34,104 nucleotides of DNA from Pseudomonadota bacterium (GTDB lineage: Bacteria > Pseudomonadota > Gammaproteobacteria > Pseudomonadales > Pseudohongiellaceae). This document shows positions 20,858 through 29,030 of this stretch, piece by piece. Made by a program: the position numbers and the translations under genes. The stretch spans positions 1-34,104 of the forward strand of contig JADFIJ010000007.1 in NCBI GenBank assembly GCA_022566775.1, read 5' to 3'. Position 1 is the stretch's first letter. The number at the start of each line of letters is the position of its first letter. The notes below the pieces were generated by a model. The model was given only the letters and a program-made list of their open reading frames with translations, had not been told where the DNA came from and did no database searches.

Positions 20858-21010
20858 GTGCAGCACCGAGTGACAGAGGGAGACCTTAGGTTCCCGACAG
20901 AGTGAGGAGAACACTCTTGGGGGTGTCTCCTCCCTCCGTAGATGCATATTTCTCTTCGGATTCGGATATTTTCCTGGAGGAACCTCCCGGGAGGGGTGCA
21001 AGCTGCTGAG
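20858..21010. other. Structured intergenic region, candidate noncoding RNA or leader element
   Basis: Consecutive hairpins 20878-20895 (GGGAGACC/GGTTCCC) and 20904-20932 (GAGGAGAACAC/GTGTCTCCTC), perfect palindrome CCTCCCGGGAGG at 20983-20994, and potential closing pairs GCACC/GGTGC and GCAGC/GCTGC. Confidence 0.35.
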
Positions 21011-21102
21011 GCAGGAGGGTATGCCAGCACAGCGCGCCGTAACTGAACTGATTTTGCTCAATGCCACTCAAATCTGATTTCATCTATTCATCAGGAGGTT
21101 CT

Positions 21103-21888
21103 ATGTCCGTCAACTACTCTTCGATAATTGTTCTGTTGCTGACCAGTTCTTTTGCCTTGGCGGATTCCGTATCTGGATCGAAGGGTCCTATCGAAATAAC
21201 GACGCTGCTTCATGCTGGCGTGCAATTGGAGTACCAAGGTACTGTGGTCCAGGTAGATCCCTGGGATCGCCTGGGATTACCGCGCGCGAAACCGGCAGAC
21301 CTGATTCTGATTAGTGATGATCCTGGCCATCATCTCGATGTGGGCGCTATCGAGAGGCTGCGCAAGCCAGGAGCGAGTGTCGTCTTGACCGCAGCCGGCA
21401 AGCAGAAGTGGCCCGATGGAATTGTGATCGCGAATGGTGAAACTGTGAGGGTGGCAGGTGTCACAGTTGAGTCGATTGCAGCCTACGACATTATTCAGGG
21501 CAATCCTTCTCATCCCAAGGGTGACGCGAATGGCTATGTGGTCAGCCTCGGTGGCAAGAAATTCTTCTTCGCCGGCGTCACCGAATGTGTCGATGAAGTG
21601 AAGGCCCTGCAAGGTATAGATGTTGCCTTCATGCCCATGAATATTCCCCTGGCCCGGATGACGCCGGCGGCGGCGGCCGCCTGTACGCGCGGATTGAATC
21701 CCGCGGTGGTGTATCTGTATCACTACGATCAGGATTATGCGCGCCGAGCCCAGCAGCCCGATTACGTCGGTTCCGGCAGCCTGCCGGATGGATTGACAGT
21801 AGCCGAATCCCTTGAGCGGTTCGCGGAAGAGTTGGATGGATCGGGAATCGAATTCAGAATGGGAGAATTCTATCCGCCTCTCGACTAA
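21103..21888 (+). CDS. Exported MBL-fold metal-dependent hydrolase-like protein
   Basis: Signal peptide MSVNYSSIIVLLLTSSFALAD; LHAGVQLEYQGTVVQVDPW; LILISDDPGHHLDVGAIERL (UPF0173/UlaG-like layout); strong RBS aggagg. Confidence 0.75.
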   Translation: MSVNYSSIIVLLLTSSFALADSVSGSKGPIEITTLLHAGVQLEYQGTVVQVDPWDRLGLPRAKPADLILISDDPGHHLDVGAIERLRKPGASVVLTAAGKQKWPDGIVIANGETVRVAGVTVESIAAYDIIQGNPSHPKGDANGYVVSLGGKKFFFAGVTECVDEVKALQGIDVAFMPMNIPLARMTPAAAAACTRGLNPAVVYLYHYDQDYARRAQQPDYVGSGSLPDGLTVAESLERFAEELDGSGIEFRMGEFYPPLD

Positions 21889-21904
21889 GTCTAGCAGCGT
21901 ATAA

Positions 21905-22189
21905 CTAATTGCGGCTGATGTACGAGAGTATTACATCGTTGCCTATTCTGTCGATTATTTCACCGTCAGATAGGAAGTAGCTAATTGACCCGTCATCGTT
22001 GGCCCAGTGTTGGATATTGGCATTGACAAGTTCAGCGAGTATTTCTTCCCTTATTTCAGTGTTACCGATTTTGAACTTGCCTATGCGCCCGGCGCTTTCA
22101 TTGATGGCTGTCTCAGAAATCGCCGCCTCTTGGTTGGCATCACAGCCAACTGAGAGGATAAAGAGAATTAATAATTGCAGAAATTTCAT
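21905..22189 (-). CDS. Small putative lipoprotein of unknown function
   Basis: Lipobox-like MKFLQLLILFILSVGCDANQ; 94 aa. Confidence 0.55.
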   Translation of the reverse strand: MKFLQLLILFILSVGCDANQEAAISETAINESAGRIGKFKIGNTEIREEILAELVNANIQHWANDDGSISYFLSDGEIIDRIGNDVILSYISRN

Positions 22190-22282
22190 GGGATTAAAGT
22201 TTAAAATGCTTTCTCCAGCTTATCCATAAACCTCTGAGCATCTGAAACACAGATTAGGAACTAATTCGTTTCCCTGTTATTT

Positions 22283-23833
22283 CTAGTCGACGGGGACGAG
22301 CCGGACGATTCGACCGCCGGCGCTATGTTCCAGTAGCAAATAGATATCGCCGTCAGGACCCTGCTCGATATCACGAATGCGGCCGAGTCCTGCAATCAGG
22401 GTCTCGCGCCGGACCAGGCGATTGTTCTCGATGTCTATACGGAAAAGGCTGCGTGCCTTCAGGGATCCGACAAGAAAATCCCCCTCCCATTCGGGAAACT
22501 GTGTACTGCTGGAAATGATAAAACTGGATACGGCGGGAGAGGGTGTCAGGTCCACCACCGGCTGTTCGATATCGGCTAACTCGAAGGCGATGCCCAGCTC
22601 CTTGCCGTACTCGACCGGTGTGCCATCGTAGTCCATACCCAGAGAATACAAGGGCCAGCCATAGTTGCGCCCGGGCAGCAGACGGTTCACCTCATCGCCA
22701 CCACGGGGTCCGTGTTCGGTACCCCACAATTCACCGTTTACAAGATCGAATTCCAGTCCCTGGGGACTGCGATGGCCATAAGTATAGATGCTGCGATAGA
22801 CATCATCGCGATGGGCGAAGGGATTATCTTGCGGAATACTGCCATCATCGTTGACGCGATGAATCTTGCCCCAGGGCGTGGACAGATCCTGAATGCCGCG
22901 ATGATTGGCCTGTTGCACTTTTAAACCCACACTGAAATAGACATGGCCAGCATTATCGAAGGCGACCCGGCCACCGGCGGCCACATCGCTCGAGGCACTA
23001 TAGTGTTCGATATTCGCTTCCCAGATGGTTTCCTGCGCTATCCATTCACCTTCAACGATTTTGCCCCGTACCAGCTTGTTCATGGAAACCGGTGAACCCC
23101 GTTCTCGGCTGATGGCATTACAATCATCGCAGCGGTCACCGAAGTATAGATAGATCCAGCCGTTCTCCTCGTAGTTGGGATGCAGCACGATATCGAACAG
23201 CCAGCCCATGCCTCTCTCTATATCCAGGCGGGTATCCAGACGATAAATATCGTCATAGGCCTGGGGTGTTCCCGATATCAGCTCCGACTGCTCACCGCCG
23301 CGACTGATGATGCTGACACCTTGTGTTTTTTCGGTCAGCAGCAGGCGCCCATCGGGCAGAGGCTCGATCGAGAATGGCAGTGGATTGAGGTTGCTGACTA
23401 CCGTTTCCAGGCGGAAATTATGTAGCTCTGTCTCTATGGTGCCAGCTGGGATCGTAAGCGGCATTTCGAAATTTGAGGTCTCGTAATTAACGTCGGCGCG
23501 GGTCTCGAGGATGAACAGGGCAATGTTACGGATTTGCGCGTTGCTGAAGGTATCGCGCCAGTTGGGCATACCCGAGTCCGTATAGCCATTGCCGATACTC
23601 GCGGTAATCTCTGCCATGGAGTCACCGTGGCGCAGTTCTCCCCGCAGCGGCGTGCCCTGGGGTGCCCCTTCCAGGTTTTCACCATGACACACCGCGCAGT
23701 TCTCTTGAAACAGCGCAATGGAATCGGTGACACCGGAATAAGCCTGAGCTTGCGCGAAGGCAGCGGGCGCCACCATCAGAGTAGTTGGCAATACGATCAG
23801 CAAGATTTTTAAATACTGGCTCAGCTTTTTCAT
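22283..23833 (-). CDS. Cytochrome c domain fused to PQQ-dependent soluble aldose dehydrogenase (GSDH/YliI-like)
   Basis: Signal peptide; heme motif CAVCH; PFSIEPLPDGRLLLTEKTQGVSII, GMGWLFDIVLHPNYEENGWIYLYFGD, YGHRSPQGLEFDLVNGELWGTEHGPRGGDEVNRLLPGRNYGWP. ATG at 23833 preferred. Confidence 0.92.
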   Translation of the reverse strand: MKKLSQYLKILLIVLPTTLMVAPAAFAQAQAYSGVTDSIALFQENCAVCHGENLEGAPQGTPLRGELRHGDSMAEITASIGNGYTDSGMPNWRDTFSNAQIRNIALFILETRADVNYETSNFEMPLTIPAGTIETELHNFRLETVVSNLNPLPFSIEPLPDGRLLLTEKTQGVSIISRGGEQSELISGTPQAYDDIYRLDTRLDIERGMGWLFDIVLHPNYEENGWIYLYFGDRCDDCNAISRERGSPVSMNKLVRGKIVEGEWIAQETIWEANIEHYSASSDVAAGGRVAFDNAGHVYFSVGLKVQQANHRGIQDLSTPWGKIHRVNDDGSIPQDNPFAHRDDVYRSIYTYGHRSPQGLEFDLVNGELWGTEHGPRGGDEVNRLLPGRNYGWPLYSLGMDYDGTPVEYGKELGIAFELADIEQPVVDLTPSPAVSSFIISSSTQFPEWEGDFLVGSLKARSLFRIDIENNRLVRRETLIAGLGRIRDIEQGPDGDIYLLLEHSAGGRIVRLVPVD

Positions 23834-23927
23834 TGCTATTTCCTGTTCTCGTTTTATTCTTCTAATCAATTTATAACAAATTTATCGATGTGCGATTACA
23901 GGCCTGACACTATTGCCTTCCCGACTG

Positions 23928-25070
23928 TCAGCGGTCCAACTCCAATGAATCCAGGAATTCGATCAGGAGTCGATTAGTATCTTCCGGAGCCTGTTGCTGG
24001 TTTCGATGGCCGATGCCGGCTTGCAGTATTACGCCTCTAAGATCGTCAAACTGTGGCCTGCCTCGGGCCTCGAGCTGATCCTGCGTCGCACCCCTGTTCA
24101 CTATGTCCAGATCGCCGGCAATAAACAGAGCCGGCTGGCTTATTTTTTTGCCTGCAAGTTGAGTCGTAAGCTCCCAGTTCAGAGTGCCGTTGCGGTAGTA
24201 GTTGATGCCGCCTCTAAAACCGACGTTTTCAAATTCACTAACGTAATAGTCGAGGTCTTCCTTACTCAGCCAATGAGGCAAGCGAATGGGCTCGCCGAGT
24301 CGTTTTATCCAGCCACCTGCGCTGGCTCGTGGATCGGTGATTTCCGGTGGTTCAGTCGGGGTGCCCGGTGATCTTGAAGTATAGAGTCGAGCGATCAGGG
24401 CTCGTGGATCGGCATCGAATTCGGCTTCGGCCACTCCCGGTTCCTGAAAATAACGGGCATAGAAAAAGTCATCATCAGGTTCCTGGCGCAGCGCCTGGAC
24501 GGGTCTGGTCTCGGAACGTCCTCCATAGATGACGCTCAGACCAACAACAGCCTTAAAAACATCCGGATAAAGCAAAGCACTCTGCCACGCAATCGGTGCG
24601 CCCCAGTCATGACCTACAACTACTGCACTGTCTTCGCCAAGTGCTGACACTATGCCGGCGACGTCAGCCGTGAGTTCTATAATATTATAGTCTTCGATAT
24701 TTTCTGGGATGCTAGAGCCGCCATACCCGCGCATATCCGGCGCAACCGCGTGATAACCAGCATCGGCGAGCGCCTGTAACTGATGACGCCACGAATACCA
24801 GGACTCGGGCCAACCGTGAACAAGAATAACCAGCGGGCCTATGCCGGCTTCGACCAGGCGCAGTCTTATGCCGTTGGAATCCACATAAGTGACCTCGCCG
24901 CCGAATCTCGCGGCCAGTTCTTCGGTCCTGTCTGTGTTCGTTGACACGTTTACCTGTGCATCCTCGTTGCTTCTATTGCGCTGCAGTTGCGTCCCCACGA
25001 AGACGAGCGCCGCAATAAAACCGAGAACGCCAATGGCTGTGGCTATAGGTGGAATATTGGCTTTGTGCAT
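23928..25070 (-). CDS. Alpha/beta hydrolase, epoxide hydrolase-like, with N-terminal membrane anchor
   Basis: LVILVHGWPESWYSWRHQLQALADAGYHAVAPDMRGYGGSS, VVVGHDWGAPIAW nucleophile elbow; N-terminal hydrophobic segment IATAIGVLGFIAALVFVG. Confidence 0.9.
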   Translation of the reverse strand: MHKANIPPIATAIGVLGFIAALVFVGTQLQRNRSNEDAQVNVSTNTDRTEELAARFGGEVTYVDSNGIRLRLVEAGIGPLVILVHGWPESWYSWRHQLQALADAGYHAVAPDMRGYGGSSIPENIEDYNIIELTADVAGIVSALGEDSAVVVGHDWGAPIAWQSALLYPDVFKAVVGLSVIYGGRSETRPVQALRQEPDDDFFYARYFQEPGVAEAEFDADPRALIARLYTSRSPGTPTEPPEITDPRASAGGWIKRLGEPIRLPHWLSKEDLDYYVSEFENVGFRGGINYYRNGTLNWELTTQLAGKKISQPALFIAGDLDIVNRGATQDQLEARGRPQFDDLRGVILQAGIGHRNQQQAPEDTNRLLIEFLDSLELDR

Positions 25071-25128
25071 TTGATACCACCAGGGTGTTTTTCCAATCCG
25101 TCATCGAGTCCAATGACAGCATTTGAGC

Positions 25129-26931
25129 CTAATTCAGAGCGAACACCCAAAGTGCTGCTGCCCCGGGATTGGTATCGGTATATCCGGTAAACCTATTCAT
25201 CAGGCCGAGCCAGATTCCCGTGTGCAGGTTAAGCTGCCCGGCCACCACGGCGATGTATTGCTTACCGTCGACGCTGTAACTGATTGGAAACGAAGAGGGG
25301 ATGGCGTCGAGTTCAGTCTGCCAAAGAATCTCACCATTTCGTTGATCGAAGGCCTTGAACGAATGGTCCAGGAAGCCAAGGAATACCAGGCCTCCTGCCG
25401 TCGCCAGGGTCGCGGAAATCGGCGGTATTACCTGCCGATGTTGCCAGGCTAACTCGCGCCGTTCTAAATCGATGGCCTGGAGCCGCCCGAATTTGCCATC
25501 GCTGCCGGGAATTGGGACGGCATCCATCCACAGCCCGCTGCTGAGCAGTGTGCCCTCACCATTAAGCAGGGTATCCATGCAGACCTCAAACATCGGCACG
25601 AACAACATCTTGGACTCGCTGTTGATGGAGCTGGCCTGCCAGTTGCGACCCCCTTGATAGAGCGGACAGACCGTACGAATAATTTCGGCGTCGGGGATAA
25701 CATCGGGGTTGATCAGTTTGGTCCCGGTGACCGGGTCGATGCCGATGACGATGTTTTGTATGCCCGGATCTACGGAAAACAGGTATTGACCTGTGGCTGC
25801 ATCCAGCGCATCGAAGAGGCCGGGCTTGCCCGCAGTGACGATCACTTTTCTGGTTTCGCCATCGATATCGAGTTCGACAATCGACCGCTCGAATGCCCAG
25901 TCAAGATCGAATTGATCGTTGGCAATGTGCTGGTAATACCAGACCAGTTCGCCGGTGGCCGGTCGCAGGGCGAGAGTCGCATTGGTGTAGAGCGCGTCGT
26001 TGCTAACCCCTTCGATGCCTAGGGGATACAGCAAGGGCCCGGTATTGTAGGTAGGCGAAACGCCGAAGAAAACCAGATCCAATGCCGGGTCATAGCCACC
26101 GGTATTCCATACCGAGCCGCCCTGACGCTGTTCCAGTGGGATGTTGTTCCAGGTGTTGCCGCCCGGTTCACCAGGCCTGGCCAGGGTGTAAAAGCGCCAG
26201 GTTTCCTCGCCGGTTTCCAGATCGACGGCGATGATAAAACCACCCCCGGGTACCCGGGAGGCAGCCACGCCCTGGATTACCTGCCCCCCTGCTGTCAGTG
26301 GCGCACTGCGCAGTGCGTAACCGCTGTTATCACCCGTATCGATGGCGTGATCCCACAGGACCCTGCCGGAGCGCGCATCCAGCGCCACCATGTGCAGATC
26401 CGAGGTGGGCACCAACACCTTGTTCTCATGCAGTGATATACCAAACTTATGGCTGGTGATGGCGCCACCTTGGTGCCGATAGCGCCACAACAGCTCACCG
26501 TTGGTGGCATCCATGGCCAGCACCACATCCCCGGCGCTATAGAGAAACATGACGCCATCGTGTACCAGTGGAGTTGGCATGTTGTTGCCGGGGGTCACCG
26601 TTTGGTGCCAGGCGAGTTCCAGATCGGTAACGGTTTGTCTGTTGATCGAGTCGAGAGGTGAATAGCCCTTATTGTCATAAGTACGACGCCATATCAACCA
26701 GTCGGAGGGAGGGGGATTTTGTAAGAGTTCATCATTTACCGATGAATAATTGCGTAGTAATGGAACCTCGTCAGGGTCAGCTATCACAGATTGCAGCGAA
26801 CTGGCGTCGGTTCGACCATATTGCTCGATAATTCCTCTTGGAGGGCTGCCGTCCTGCTGGGCGATTGCCGTGTTAACGAATAGTGCTAGCAGCAGAACAA
26901 AAGCTGTAGCGATGTGTATTATCGTTCTCAT
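25129..26931 (-). CDS. PQQ-dependent alcohol dehydrogenase-like quinoprotein, exported
   Basis: Signal peptide MRTIIHIATAFVLLLALFVNTAIAQ; WLIWRRTYDNKGYSPLDSINRQTVTDLELAW; VWNTGGYDPALDLVFFG; propeller motifs (VLAMDATNGELLWRYRH). Confidence 0.9.
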   Translation of the reverse strand: MRTIIHIATAFVLLLALFVNTAIAQQDGSPPRGIIEQYGRTDASSLQSVIADPDEVPLLRNYSSVNDELLQNPPPSDWLIWRRTYDNKGYSPLDSINRQTVTDLELAWHQTVTPGNNMPTPLVHDGVMFLYSAGDVVLAMDATNGELLWRYRHQGGAITSHKFGISLHENKVLVPTSDLHMVALDARSGRVLWDHAIDTGDNSGYALRSAPLTAGGQVIQGVAASRVPGGGFIIAVDLETGEETWRFYTLARPGEPGGNTWNNIPLEQRQGGSVWNTGGYDPALDLVFFGVSPTYNTGPLLYPLGIEGVSNDALYTNATLALRPATGELVWYYQHIANDQFDLDWAFERSIVELDIDGETRKVIVTAGKPGLFDALDAATGQYLFSVDPGIQNIVIGIDPVTGTKLINPDVIPDAEIIRTVCPLYQGGRNWQASSINSESKMLFVPMFEVCMDTLLNGEGTLLSSGLWMDAVPIPGSDGKFGRLQAIDLERRELAWQHRQVIPPISATLATAGGLVFLGFLDHSFKAFDQRNGEILWQTELDAIPSSFPISYSVDGKQYIAVVAGQLNLHTGIWLGLMNRFTGYTDTNPGAAALWVFALN

Positions 26932-27093
26932 TACAATGCACCCCGTAAGGTTCGGTTGTTTATGCCCTGGCTTCACAGGCGGTTATTCTGCTCTGAATTT
27001 TAACGCGATGTGCCCGCATTCTGCCAGTTGGTCTTGCCTTAGCATTTTGGACCACTGCGCCAGGTCATAATTTCTGCTTCGAATGGGGCTTGC

Positions 27094-27138
27094 CAAAAAC
27101 GAGAAAGGGCGCCGACCGGTAACAGCCGGTGGGCGCCC
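27094..27138 (-). terminator. Rho-independent-like terminator downstream of the FAH-family gene
   Basis: On the minus strand: GGGCGCCCACCGGCTGTTACCGGTCGGCGCCC hairpin followed by TTTCTCGTTTTTGG. Confidence 0.75.
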
Positions 27139-27165
27139 GAGAGTTCGTCATGACCCTCTGCGCTG

Positions 27166-28326
27166 CTAACGGTACGTACTTACCGGAGGTAACTGCGCAC
27201 CCGACAGGTCGTCCGGAATGCTCATCTCGACCCTGACCGTGTGGGTCAGTGTGCCGATTCCCTCGATGCTGGCACTGATGGTCTCACCGTCGATCAGGTA
27301 TCCGGAGCCTGACGCGCGCTCGACGCGACCAGCACCGGTTCCGCCCGACGTCCCGCTCTGCATGACATCACCGGGGAAGACCGTGATCAGCGACGAGGCG
27401 TACTCGATGAGCTCAGGGATATTATGGATCATGTCACCAGCCCTGGCCTCCTGCACGGTGACGCCGTCGATAACCAGGGTCTGGTGCAGGCGCTCCATGG
27501 GATCGCCATAGAACTCTTTTGGCACGATCCAGGGACCATGCGGCGCGAACGTGTCGTGGCCCTTGCCGACGAACCAGTCCGAACCGGAGCCAAAACCGCC
27601 AGGAGGACGTCCGCCACGGTCGGAGATGTCCATCGCCACCATATAACCAAACACGTAGTCGTACGCACGGTCCGCGGAGATGTACTTACCGGTGCGGCCG
27701 AAGACGATGGCCATCTCCACTTCCCACTCGATCCGGTCACGTCCGTAGGGCATGATGATGTCCTCACCGTCGCCGATGATTGCTCCGCGGGTGGGCTTCA
27801 GGAACAGATAGGGAACGCCGCGGTTTTCCTGACGCTGGCGCAGGCGAGCTTGAAATTCATCGTCATTGCAGCCCTCGCAGGCGTGGCTGTAAAAGTTCAC
27901 GGCCGCGTTCATGAGTTTGCTTGGATACTGAATCGGGGCCATGATATCCACCGAGCCCACCGGGTGCACAAAGCTGCGCTGGCCACTGCCGCTCAGCAGA
28001 TTCTCCTCCACGAGCCAGTTCACAACCTCGTAGATCCGGAACTTCAGGCCGTACTCGTACTGCTCGATGAGCCCGAGCATATCCTCGGGCATGCTGATCT
28101 GGCTGTACTGCGGCAGCAACTGCATGGCGCGGTTCGCGGCCGCAAGCTCGACGATCAGCTGGTCATCGCGCATGACCAGGCCGACGGTCGGTATATCGTT
28201 GATCGCAAAGGTGCCGACCTTGAACGGCTCGACCGACTCCATGGCCTGGGCAGAGACGTCGACCGGGCTGGCAAAAATCACCAGCGTCGCAGCAAACGCC
28301 AGGGTTAATAGGGACTTTCTTATCAT
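27166..28326 (-). CDS. Fumarylacetoacetate hydrolase family protein with Sec-type signal peptide
   Basis: MIRKSLLTLAFAATLVIFASPVDVSAQAMES signal; IEWEVEMAIVFGRTGKYISADRAYDYVFGYMVAMDISDR; GDVMQSGTSGGTGAGR; FAH fold motifs. Confidence 0.88.
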   Translation of the reverse strand: MIRKSLLTLAFAATLVIFASPVDVSAQAMESVEPFKVGTFAINDIPTVGLVMRDDQLIVELAAANRAMQLLPQYSQISMPEDMLGLIEQYEYGLKFRIYEVVNWLVEENLLSGSGQRSFVHPVGSVDIMAPIQYPSKLMNAAVNFYSHACEGCNDDEFQARLRQRQENRGVPYLFLKPTRGAIIGDGEDIIMPYGRDRIEWEVEMAIVFGRTGKYISADRAYDYVFGYMVAMDISDRGGRPPGGFGSGSDWFVGKGHDTFAPHGPWIVPKEFYGDPMERLHQTLVIDGVTVQEARAGDMIHNIPELIEYASSLITVFPGDVMQSGTSGGTGAGRVERASGSGYLIDGETISASIEGIGTLTHTVRVEMSIPDDLSGAQLPPVSTYR

Positions 28327-28535
28327 TTCTTACTCCCGTGCAGAGCACTAACAGGCTTATTGGTAGAACCAAAGCTATCTCTGTAGTGGGCCAATGTCCA
28401 GGCCTATGAATTGTGAGCTGCTTATTGGCCTATCATCGACGACAGCGCTGAATCTATTTAATTTGGGAGTAATGGGATACACTCGAGTCGTTAACCTATT
28501 AATCCAATTTCCTGCGAGCTCAAAAGGAGAACATC

Positions 28536-28913
28536 ATGAAATTAACAAGAAAAATTATGCTAATCGTCCTAATCGGACTATTTTCCCAATTTTCCATGGC
28601 GGATAACGCCTCATCTGCCAAGGAAATCGCCGATATTGTTGCGTCTTTGAATCATTTCCCGTCTGACGCGGACAAGGAAGCGTTGATGGCTATCTCCTCA
28701 GACGATAGCCTTGGCGAAGGCGTACGGGCTATGGCTACGGCGATTGCTACTTTTGCCCATTCTGCAAATGACGAAGGCAAAGCAGCGATGGCCATGATCC
28801 AGGCTAATGATGAGGCCCCTGACCGCACCAAGGAATTGGCCGGAATAATTGCCGGTATCACCCACACGGCTAGTGCGGATGCGAAAGCCACGCTGGCAGA
28901 ATTGTTCCCGTAG
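28536..28913 (+). CDS. Small secreted protein with three ~35-aa helical repeats, unknown function
   Basis: Signal MKLTRKIMLIVLIGLFSQFSMAD; RBS aaaggag; three internal repeats; followed by a terminator. Confidence 0.8.
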   Translation: MKLTRKIMLIVLIGLFSQFSMADNASSAKEIADIVASLNHFPSDADKEALMAISSDDSLGEGVRAMATAIATFAHSANDEGKAAMAMIQANDEAPDRTKELAGIIAGITHTASADAKATLAELFP

Positions 28914-28936
28914 TAATCGCTCAAGGATGACCGAAG

Positions 28937-28965
28937 GCCTCGCTTTGTCACGAAGCGAGGCTTTT
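28937..28965 (+). terminator. Rho-independent terminator
   Basis: GCCTCGCTT tgtcacg AAGCGAGGC TTTT, 9-bp perfect stem and U-tract, 24 nt after the small repeat protein. Confidence 0.85.
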
Positions 28966-29030
28966 CCCGTTTCAACTATAATGCACCCGGTGTGGGGCAG
29001 ACGGTTGCGGACCGCGTATTTAGTTTGGTC

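Noticed and set aside
20791-21083. Three overlapping minus-strand ORFs in the 20.8-21.1 kb intergenic region
   Set aside because: Open frames arise from the GC-rich hairpin region; no domain, RBS or signal; treated as a structured noncoding region instead.
27424-28308. 294-aa plus-strand ORF
   Set aside because: Exact antisense shadow of the FAH-family gene, with His/Asp/Val-rich composition typical of spurious reverse frames.
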